NCBI GenBank assembly: GCA_902787415.1
Contig: CADAGG010000040.1
Span: 1-9,730, forward strand
Source of the DNA: a methanogenic archaeon
GTDB taxonomy: Archaea; Thermoplasmatota; Thermoplasmata; Methanomassiliicoccales; Methanomethylophilaceae
Direction of reading: 5' to 3'
DNA: 9,730 nt
The position numbers and the translations under genes were made by a program. Positions within the stretch are counted from its first letter, which is position 1, and every line of letters starts with the position of its first letter. Positions 1 to 6,074 of the stretch are shown here, piece by piece. Below the pieces are notes generated by a model. That model ran no database searches. It had not been told where the DNA came from and worked only from the letters and a program-made list of their open reading frames with translations.

Positions 1-209
1 CGCACCATGCGGTTGGTCTCCCAGTTCCTGGCGGTGACCTTGAAGATGGTGTATTTGCCGTTCTCGGCGGGCTCCGGCAGGGAGGAGATCTCGTTGACGA
101 CGAAATCCTCCGCGCAGGCCTTGAGGCGTCCGCCGGTGCCCTCGGTGTCGCTGATGTAGTACAGCATGCCGAGGTCCGCTTCGGCGGTGGTGCATTTCCT
201 GAACGACAT
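1..209 (-). CDS. truD: tRNA pseudouridine synthase TruD, N-terminal part (truncated by window edge)
   Basis: The first 69 residues are visible. TruD isomerises U13 of certain tRNAs to pseudouridine in the cytoplasm. The segment GTGGRLKACAEDFVVNEI (about residues 25-42) matches the conserved family N-terminus, where a GxxK-type loop is followed by xEDFxVxEI. It is followed by GKYTIFKVTARNWET (51-65), matching the strand carrying the conserved NxxT. The catalytic Asp lies beyond the window. The ATG at 209 is the most upstream start and lies 6 nt after the rpo11 stop. No TATA box or Shine-Dalgarno precedes it, so it is probably co-transcribed with rpo11 and translationally coupled. The family call rests on the N-terminus alone but the motif match is good. 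Confidence 0.85.
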   Translation of the reverse strand, partial: MSFRKCTTAEADLGMLYYISDTEGTGGRLKACAEDFVVNEISSLPEPAENGKYTIFKVTARNWETNRMV

Positions 210-215
210 GAAAAA

Positions 216-473
216 TCAGGCGGTCTGGACTGCCTTGAAGTACTCTTCGAACGCCTTGCTGGCCTTCAGGAGGGCGTCCTTGTAGGAACCCTTGGCCATC
301 TTGATCTCCAGCATGGGGTCGGTGAGGTCGGGGTGGTCCACGATGTACCTGGCGTAAACGACGTTGGCATCCTTGTTGAGGCCGTCGATGATGGCCTCGA
401 TGACGGTGGTGTTGACGTCCTTGAGGGAAAGCCTGACGGTGTCTTCGTTCTCGTTTACAACGGTGATCTGCAT
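216..473 (-). CDS. rpo11: DNA-directed RNA polymerase subunit Rpo11 (RpoL)
   Basis: An 85-residue protein, the usual length for archaeal subunit L, the counterpart of eukaryotic RPB11/AC19. It pairs with Rpo3 to form the alpha-like assembly platform of RNA polymerase. The recognisable core is VNTTVIEAIIDGLN (20-33), matching the family's HTLxNLLRxxL helix, then VVYARYIVDHPDLTDPMLEI (38-57), matching the VxxAxYxxxHPLxxxPxLxI strand, and a C-terminal helix. The frame stays open to a GTG at 488, but that GTG lies only about 5 nt from the TATA box. The box centre is 23-26 nt from the ATG at 473, so I take 473 as the start of a leaderless mRNA. truD follows after 6 nt in the same transcript. Confidence 0.92.
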   Translation of the reverse strand: MQITVVNENEDTVRLSLKDVNTTVIEAIIDGLNKDANVVYARYIVDHPDLTDPMLEIKMAKGSYKDALLKASKAFEEYFKAVQTA

Positions 474-492
474 GTCCTGTGCGAACACGCGC

Positions 493-504
493 TATATAAT
501 AAAA
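493..504 (-). promoter_or_regulatory. TATA box of rpo11-truD
   Basis: Read on the minus strand this is TTTTATTATATA, in otherwise GC-rich DNA between the ligase stop (530) and rpo11. Its centre lies about 25 nt upstream of the ATG at 473, which puts the predicted transcription start on or next to that ATG. It is the main evidence for the start chosen for rpo11. Confidence 0.8.
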
Positions 505-529
505 GTTCGCACGCGGCGGACACGGGAAC

Positions 530-2329
<1,800 letters not shown>

Positions 2330-2351
2330 AGCAGAGGGTAACATTTTGCTG

Positions 2352-2358
2352 TATAAAA
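2352..2358 (-). promoter_or_regulatory. TATA box of the DNA ligase gene
   Basis: The minus strand reads TTTTATA, centred 26 nt from the ATG at 2329. It directly abuts the helicase stop codon (2359-2361), so its upstream BRE region is coding sequence. This implies the ligase has an independent promoter despite lying in tandem with the helicase. Confidence 0.75.
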
Positions 2359-3906
2359 TCAGAACCCGTCGAGGGCCCTCTGGGAGGTCGTGGGTCCCCT
2401 GCGGGACTTCAGTCCGCGGCCGAGGTTCTCCAGACGCTCCTTCATCTGCTCCTCCTTCTTCCTGGCCGAGCTCTCCATGACCTCGTCCATGGTGCCGGAT
2501 GCCACCAGAACGTAGACCTCCCCGTCGTTCTTCCTGCCGGTCCTTCCGCGCCTCTGGATGGTGCGTATTTCAGAAGGAACGGGCTCGTAGAAGATCACCG
2601 CGTTGGTGCTGGTGATGTCCAGCCCCTCCTCGCCCACGGAAGTCGATACAACAACGTTGAACTCCCCCGCGCGGAACCTGTCGAGGAGGTCGATCTGCTC
2701 CTTCTGCTTGAGGCCGACGTTGGACTGGCCGATGAGCTTGCAGACCTTCGCCGAGGGCACCACGGAGATCTTCTCCGCCAGCACGTCGCACGATTCCCTG
2801 TATTGGGTGAAGACGATGACCTTGCTGCCGGGATCGGCGTCCAGCATCTGGCTGATGAGGCTGAGGATGCGGGAGATCTTGGGGTGCTCCACCTTGGATT
2901 TGGAAGCTATCTCCAAGACCTTCTGGTAGTCGCGGTGCCTGACCAGCTCCCTGGCCGCCCGGGACCCGTTCTCGGACTCCGCCTCCTCGTTCTGGGAACG
3001 GAGATAAGCGCGGAGCACCGACATACCCTGCGTCTCCGCCAGGGTGATGGCGTGCAGGACCTTGATGCAAATAGATTGAACAGTCAGTCCCCTGAACACC
3101 GTGTTGTTCTTCTCTCCGTCGGCGAGGCGGGCCTGCAGGGTCCTCCCGATGGAGAGCATGTGCTTGGTGGAAGGGGGCCAGTTGGGGTTCGTGAGATGGA
3201 GGTTGGTGAGCTCCCCGAAGTACTCGTTCAGGATGAGCTTCAGGTGGTTCGAGATGTCCACCAGGTCCTGGGGCATGTTCACCGCGATGCGGTTGATGTA
3301 GGTATCGTGGACGTAAGGCGACACGTCTGGGTCATATTCGGTCCTGACCTCGATGGAGGTCAGGTCGAGGTTGAAGCAGACCTCCTCTATCCTCTTGGGG
3401 TCGGACCCGGGGGAGGCGGTCATCCCCATCGAGATGGTCTTGGACGGAACGTATCCCGCCACCGAGACGTACGCATAGTTCCCGGTCCCCCTGTGGGCCT
3501 CGTCGTAGATCACGAGGCCGAAATCATCGAGATTGTAGACGGCATTGTCCAGGTCGTTGGAGACGGTCTGCGGGGTCGAGACGATGAAATCGCAGGAGGC
3601 CATCACCTCCGCCCTCTTGGCGGGGGACATGAGGCCGTTCATCTCCCCGACCCTGGCGTCGGAGAGATTCTCCCCGAAGAATGAACGATGTTGATCGACC
3701 AGGGGCTTGGTGGGGGCCATCATGAGCACCTTCCTCCCCTTGGCGAGGACCTCGGCGGCCACCATGAGGGCGACCGCGGTCTTTCCCAGTCCGGTGGGCA
3801 GGATCACGAGGGTGTTCTCCCTCAGGCAGGCCCGGGCGATGTTCACCTGGTACCTGCGGCTCTCGATCCGGTCCGGAACGATGCCCGGCTGGGAAACGTA
3901 CTCCAT
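2359..3906 (-). CDS. Hef/FANCM-type superfamily 2 helicase without the nuclease domain
   Basis: A 515-residue SF2 helicase expected to act on branched DNA at stalled forks. Motifs in order: Walker A PTGLGKT (37-43), Ia APTKPLV (64-70), STPQT (110-114), DEAH box (135-138), motif III TAS (163-165), IV VIVFTQYRES (363-372), V TSVGEEGLD (422-430) and VI QRRGRTGR (451-458). The stretch VFYEPVPSxIRxIQRRGRTGR is typical of the Hef/FANCM/Mph1 group, here with IFYEPVPSEIRTI. An insertion between the two RecA domains (about 195-335) fits the Hef thumb-like domain. Euryarchaeal Hef usually continues into an XPF-type nuclease with an ERKxxxD signature. This protein instead ends about 57 residues after motif VI in a basic tail, with no nuclease motif. 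The ATG at 3906 is supported by a TATA box 25-26 nt upstream. DNA ligase follows directly. Confidence 0.9.
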   Translation of the reverse strand: MEYVSQPGIVPDRIESRRYQVNIARACLRENTLVILPTGLGKTAVALMVAAEVLAKGRKVLMMAPTKPLVDQHRSFFGENLSDARVGEMNGLMSPAKRAEVMASCDFIVSTPQTVSNDLDNAVYNLDDFGLVIYDEAHRGTGNYAYVSVAGYVPSKTISMGMTASPGSDPKRIEEVCFNLDLTSIEVRTEYDPDVSPYVHDTYINRIAVNMPQDLVDISNHLKLILNEYFGELTNLHLTNPNWPPSTKHMLSIGRTLQARLADGEKNNTVFRGLTVQSICIKVLHAITLAETQGMSVLRAYLRSQNEEAESENGSRAARELVRHRDYQKVLEIASKSKVEHPKISRILSLISQMLDADPGSKVIVFTQYRESCDVLAEKISVVPSAKVCKLIGQSNVGLKQKEQIDLLDRFRAGEFNVVVSTSVGEEGLDITSTNAVIFYEPVPSEIRTIQRRGRTGRKNDGEVYVLVASGTMDEVMESSARKKEEQMKERLENLGRGLKSRRGPTTSQRALDGF

Positions 3907-3927
3907 ACTGCCGTGATGGAGTGTCGG

Positions 3928-3935
3928 TATTTAAA
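3928..3935 (-). promoter_or_regulatory. TATA box of the Hef-like helicase gene
   Basis: The minus strand reads TTTAAATA, centred 25-26 nt upstream of the ATG at 3906, predicting a leaderless transcript. An A/G-rich plus strand (purine run 3931-3947) makes the region upstream pyrimidine-rich on the coding strand. Confidence 0.8.
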
Positions 3936-3979
3936 GAAAAGAGGGGGATGCCCGAAAGTGAGAATCAAAAGGAAAGGAA

Positions 3980-4001
3980 GGTCCGGGTATATACCCAGAC
4001 C
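3980..4001 (-). terminator. Hairpin terminator downstream of the hesB/iscA-like gene
   Basis: A 22-nt near-perfect inverted repeat starts 9 nt after the stop codon at 4010-4012. Read as minus-strand RNA, the arms GGUCUGGGU and ACCCGGACC enclose an AUAU loop. The one non-Watson-Crick position is a U-G wobble on this strand but a C-A mismatch on the other, which favours minus-strand function. A pyrimidine stretch TTCCTTTCCTTTT follows, as expected for termination before the helicase promoter. Confidence 0.6.
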
Positions 4002-4009
4002 TGTTAGTT

Positions 4010-4342
4010 TCAGTTGCCTCCGCAACCGCCGCCGCAGGATGCGCAACCGTTGAAGTTGGGGTTGCGGATGGACAGACCGGTTCCGAAGTTGGGGTCGTCG
4101 ACGAACTCGATGACGCACTGGTCGAGGGCCTTCTCGGTCTCCTCGTCGTAGTACATCTCGAAGCTCTTGGCGCTGTTGTCGATCTTCTCTCCCTCTTTGG
4201 CGCCCTGCTGGAAGGACATTCCGAACTGGGGTCCGGAGCATGCGTAGCCGGAGAGGTAGACCTTGATTCCCCATCCTACTTTCTGGTTCTTCTCGAGGAG
4301 CTCGTCGATGAACTTCTCTGCTTCTGCGGTTATGGTAACCAT
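4010..4342 (-). CDS. HesB/IscA-like (A-type) iron-sulfur protein
   Basis: A 110-residue protein of the HesB/IscA fold. A-type proteins bind Fe-S clusters or iron and deliver them to apo-proteins in the cytoplasm. Visible elements: an N-terminal ITAEAEKFIDELL helix (4-16), the strand GIKVYLSGYACSGPQFGMSF (25-44) holding the first conserved cysteine (C35), and the C-terminal GLSIRNPNFNGCASCGGGCGGN with C100, C103 and C107. Canonical IscA has Cys plus a C-terminal CxC; here the tail is CxxCxxxC in a glycine-rich context, so cluster ligation may differ. C76 is an extra cysteine. The ATG at 4342 is supported by a TATA box 26-27 nt upstream, giving a leaderless message. It is transcribed as a single gene, closed by a terminator hairpin. 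Family assignment is good, but the exact role is unknown. Confidence 0.85.
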   Translation of the reverse strand: MVTITAEAEKFIDELLEKNQKVGWGIKVYLSGYACSGPQFGMSFQQGAKEGEKIDNSAKSFEMYYDEETEKALDQCVIEFVDDPNFGTGLSIRNPNFNGCASCGGGCGGN

Positions 4343-4364
4343 GAGAGAGGGAAAGCTACTTACA

Positions 4365-4372
4365 TATTTATA
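4365..4372 (-). promoter_or_regulatory. TATA box of the HesB/IscA-like gene
   Basis: The minus strand reads TATAAATA, centred 26-27 nt upstream of the ATG at 4342. It sits in the short gap after the stop codon of the preceding gene (4391-4393), so the two minus-strand genes have separate promoters. Confidence 0.8.
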
Positions 4373-4390
4373 GTGACACTTCCCGAAAGG

Positions 4391-4777
4391 TTACTCGGTG
4401 TATTCCTTCCCGAACACGTCGGCGAACACGCGGAACGATATCGACTGGCCCCTGGTCAGGCCCATGTACGAGGCGATCTGGAGTGCCTCCAGGATCTCGT
4501 CCTCGGTGGCGCCGAACATCCTGGCGTTCTCCATCTGAGCTCTAATGCAATAGGGGCTTCCGCCGGCCACGGCCGCTCCCAGCGCTACGAGGTGCTTCAC
4601 CTTGTGGGGCAGCACCTTCTCGCCGGCGAAGATCGACTCGCTGGTGTCGAGGTTCGGAAGCAGCATGTCGGGCCTGTCCGAGAGTATCTGGTGCACCACG
4701 GGAACGTGGCCCACTAACTTCTCCTCCTCGGCGAGCCTTCTCTCCATCTCTTTCTGCTGTTCGGGATCCTTGTTCAT
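4391..4777 (-). CDS. Carboxymuconolactone decarboxylase (CMD/AhpD-like) family protein
   Basis: A 128-residue all-alpha protein of the CMD family, which includes gamma-carboxymuconolactone decarboxylases and AhpD-type thiol peroxidases. The helical core KVKHLVALGAAVAGG-SPYC-IRAQMENARMFGATEDEILEALQIAS (59-103) matches the family signature. In AhpD-like members the active site is CxxC followed by a histidine four residues after the second cysteine. Here the first cysteine is Ser74, the second is kept (Cys77) and the histidine position is Gln81, so a classical disulfide-relay peroxidase mechanism looks impossible. Substrate and reaction cannot be assigned. The N-terminal 20 residues are strongly charged. 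The ATG at 4777 lies 24-25 nt from a TATA box and is divergent from the metallopeptidase gene. The HesB/IscA-like gene follows on the same strand with its own promoter. Confidence 0.88.
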   Translation of the reverse strand: MNKDPEQQKEMERRLAEEEKLVGHVPVVHQILSDRPDMLLPNLDTSESIFAGEKVLPHKVKHLVALGAAVAGGSPYCIRAQMENARMFGATEDEILEALQIASYMGLTRGQSISFRVFADVFGKEYTE

Positions 4778-4798
4778 GCTAGGTGTATCGCATCCCCG

Positions 4799-4804
4799 AT
4801 ATAA
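4799..4804 (-). promoter_or_regulatory. TATA box of the CMD-family gene
   Basis: The minus strand reads GGTTATATCGG around a TTATAT core, centred about 24.5 nt upstream of the ATG at 4777. It is one half of a compact divergent promoter region shared with the plus-strand peptidase gene. Confidence 0.65.
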
Positions 4805-4842
4805 CCGATTAATCCGCTACCCTGCTAACTGCAATCTTTCGG

Positions 4843-4850
4843 TTAAATAT
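4843..4850 (+). promoter_or_regulatory. TATA box of the metallopeptidase gene
   Basis: TTAAATAT, centred about 52 nt upstream of the ATG at 4899. With the usual spacing of about 26 nt, transcription should start near 4872-4873. This leaves a leader of about 26 nt, unlike the leaderless neighbours. Confidence 0.65.
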
Positions 4851-4870
4851 CCCCCGATTTCGAAACACAA

Positions 4871-4889
4871 TCTGCGGAAAAACCGCAGA
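4871..4889 (+). promoter_or_regulatory. 5'-leader hairpin overlapping the ribosome-binding site
   Basis: A perfect 7-bp stem, TCTGCGG paired with CCGCAGA, around a loop of five A. It begins almost exactly at the predicted transcription start. Its 3' arm runs into the GAGGA ribosome-binding site (4888-4892). It could protect the mRNA 5' end or modulate translation. The function is inferred. Confidence 0.5.
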
Positions 4890-4892
4890 GGA
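4888..4892 (+). promoter_or_regulatory. Shine-Dalgarno of the metallopeptidase gene
   Basis: GAGGA with a 6-nt spacer to the ATG at 4899. It decides the start, because no ATG, GTG or TTG codon lies in frame between the predicted transcript start and 4899. Its first two bases belong to the hairpin 3' arm. Confidence 0.6.
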
Positions 4893-4898
4893 ATCGAA

Positions 4899-5585
4899 AT
4901 GATCGATGAGATTGACAGCAACGAGAGGCTGAAGAGCATCTTCGGCAAGGTCGGAAAGGAGTACAGATACGACACCGTGCAGGCTGAGTTCATGGCTTTC
5001 ACAGAGGTGAAGGTACGCTGGCAGCGCTCCTACGGTTGGATCGACTTCAAGATCTCCGACTATCTGATGGACGCTCCCGACAGGGCACTCGAGGGACTCG
5101 CACGCTCCCTCTTCAAGAGGCTCAGCGGCGGCGAGGGCGAATACTCCACCGAGCTTCTCGAGTGGATCACCGCCCCCGACTTCAGCAGGAGCAAGAGCCA
5201 CGTCTACATGAGCAGGTGCCCCCAGTACCTGAACACCGTGCAGGGCAAGTCGAAGAACCTGCAGGACTCCTACGACCGTCTCGTGGGCGCGGGACTGATA
5301 CCCTACGACCCATCCGTCATCCTCACCTGGGAGATGGAGGGCAGCCAGAAGATGGGCCACTGCTCCGTCCTGATGAGGGTGGTCGCCGTCTCCGAGAGAC
5401 TGGACAACGACGATGTGCCAGACTACGTGCTCGACTACTGCCTCTACCACGAGCTGTGCCATATCGTGGTCGGCTACAACCCCGACGGCAACATGCACGA
5501 GGACGAGTACTACGGGTACGAGGACAGGTTCCCCACCAAGAGCGAAGCCGTGGGATGGCTGAGGACCAGGTGCGCCTACGCCTGA
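4899..5585 (+). CDS. HExxH zinc metallopeptidase-like protein (YgjP/SprT-like)
   Basis: A 228-residue soluble protein without signal peptide or membrane segment. The C-terminal half carries VPDYVLDYCLYHELCHIVVGYN (173-194) with the zinc motif HELCH (H184, E185, H188). A further histidine, H200, in MHEDEYYGYEDRFP occupies the place where YgjP/DUF45 and SprT-type proteins have NHSxxFWxxxxxxxP with the third zinc ligand. KMGHCSVLMRVVAVSERL (151-168) resembles the WGSCxxxxxIxLNxxL segment preceding HExxH in that family. The N-terminal 140 residues are not recognised. The likely role is a zinc-dependent peptidase, but the substrate is unknown. The frame is open upstream to 4602, but that extension runs through the divergent gene and its promoter. 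The ATG at 4899 has a GAGGA site and a TATA box in register. A candidate structured RNA lies just downstream. Confidence 0.75.
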   Translation: MIDEIDSNERLKSIFGKVGKEYRYDTVQAEFMAFTEVKVRWQRSYGWIDFKISDYLMDAPDRALEGLARSLFKRLSGGEGEYSTELLEWITAPDFSRSKSHVYMSRCPQYLNTVQGKSKNLQDSYDRLVGAGLIPYDPSVILTWEMEGSQKMGHCSVLMRVVAVSERLDNDDVPDYVLDYCLYHELCHIVVGYNPDGNMHEDEYYGYEDRFPTKSEAVGWLRTRCAYA

Positions 5586-5595
5586 AACCAGAAGC

Positions 5596-5812
5596 GAGGG
5601 GGAGGGTCGCCGAAAGGCGGGGAGAACCTGTCCCCCGGCCGCTAACACACCTTATCATCGTCCCGCGGTGACGCGGGCCTCCGGGCACTGACTTACGGCG
5701 GGGGTATGTGTCGGATCCTGCGTTGGCTCCCGGTCATCGCCGGCGGCGTCACGCCGCTGCTACCGCGAGTGCCCCAAAAGAATTGGGATCAGGACCGCTG
5801 TCGGCCGCCCCG
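5596..5812 (+). ncRNA. Candidate structured RNA, unknown family
   Basis: A GC-rich, non-coding stretch starting about 10 nt after the peptidase stop, with many nested helices found by hand. These are: CGCC-GAAA-GGCG (5608-5619); GGGA/TCCC (5620-5634); CCCGCG-GTGA-CGCGGG (5662-5677); ACACACC (5645-5651) pairing with GGTATGTGT (5703-5711) over a 2-nt bulge; GGATCCTG (5713-5720) pairing with CAGGACC (5790-5796) over a 1-nt bulge; and inside that an 8-bp stem 5741-5748/5752-5759 and a CCAA/TTGG hairpin (5774-5786). CGGCCG at 5636 and 5802 could close the whole. Two hairpins have GNRA loops only when read on the plus strand, favouring that direction. No own TATA box is visible, so it may be part of the peptidase 3' UTR. 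It lacks the hallmark motifs I know for RNase P RNA, SRP RNA and common riboswitches. Confidence 0.4.
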
Positions 5813-5944
5813 TACATATGGCGTTCATGTATCGCGCCCCTCTGTCAGAACGGTCGGACGTCTTATCGCACCCTGTATTTAGATAGTTTGGGTACGTCTA
5901 TCGTCGGATTTCGTGTTCGATAATAGCATATCGCTTCGTTTTTT
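5813..5944. other. Non-coding AT-richer stretch with small inverted repeats
   Basis: No convincing gene is seen here. Short inverted repeats occur: TACAT/ATGTA (5813-5831), GATAG/CTATC (5882-5902) and the terminator-like hairpin at 5918-5933. A partial direct repeat, ACGTCTTATCG and ACGTCTATCG, lies near 5858-5868 and 5894-5903. TATTTA at 5876 resembles a weak TATA box but leads to no visible gene. Confidence 0.4.
5918..5944 (+). terminator. Terminator-like hairpin and T-run
   Basis: CGATA (5918-5922) and TATCG (5929-5933) form a short AT-rich stem around a 6-nt loop, followed by six T at 5939-5944. Archaeal termination relies mainly on such T-runs. It would end a plus-strand transcript coming from the peptidase or the candidate RNA before the synthetase promoter. 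Confidence 0.45.
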
Positions 5945-5981
5945 GACGGAATTCATCGATTTGGATGCAAAAATGGCAGTA

Positions 5982-6002
5982 TTTCTACGAAATTCGTAGA
6001 AA
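5982..6002. repeat. Perfect inverted repeat, 10-bp arms
   Basis: TTTCTACGAA and TTCGTAGAAA flank a single central A. The site lies about 45 bp upstream of the synthetase TATA box and contains one of the phased AATTC motifs. A symmetric site of this length is typical of a dimeric transcription factor. Confidence 0.7.
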
Positions 6003-6044
6003 TTCCACGATAAAATTTACGAATTCCACAGCCCATAGGTTACC

Positions 6045-6052
6045 TTTATAAT
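6045..6052 (+). promoter_or_regulatory. TATA box of the ADP-forming synthetase gene
   Basis: TTTATAAT within a longer AT run, centred 26-27 nt upstream of the ATG at 6075, predicting a leaderless mRNA. A GGTTACC stretch lies just upstream in the BRE position, and an operator-like TGACGGAATTC lies just downstream. Confidence 0.82.
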
Positions 6053-6074
6053 ATATGACGGAATTCTCGCCCAC

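Noticed and set aside
474..488. GTG start extending rpo11 by five residues
   Set aside because: It lies about 5 nt from the TATA box, upstream of the predicted transcription start, so it would not be on the mRNA.
4602..4898. N-terminal extension of the metallopeptidase frame
   Set aside because: It runs antisense through the CMD gene and across both divergent promoters. The ATG at 4899 has a matching ribosome-binding site.
5596..5812. Known RNA families: RNase P RNA, SRP RNA, TPP or cobalamin riboswitch
   Set aside because: GAGGAAAG/ACAGAAA-type P4 strands, the GGAAG...GCAGC of SRP helix 8, CUGAGA of TPP and the GCCACUG box of cobalamin were looked for and not found on the expected strand. 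This was by eye only, and a covariance search would decide.
5708..5923. A 71-codon plus-strand frame in the intergenic region
   Set aside because: It has no ribosome-binding site or family resemblance, is Arg/Ala-rich, and overlaps the helices of the candidate RNA.
5586..6074. CRISPR array or mobile-element remnant in the long gap
   Set aside because: The repeats are short and irregularly interspersed, with no constant-length spacers, no terminal inverted repeats and no transposase fragment.
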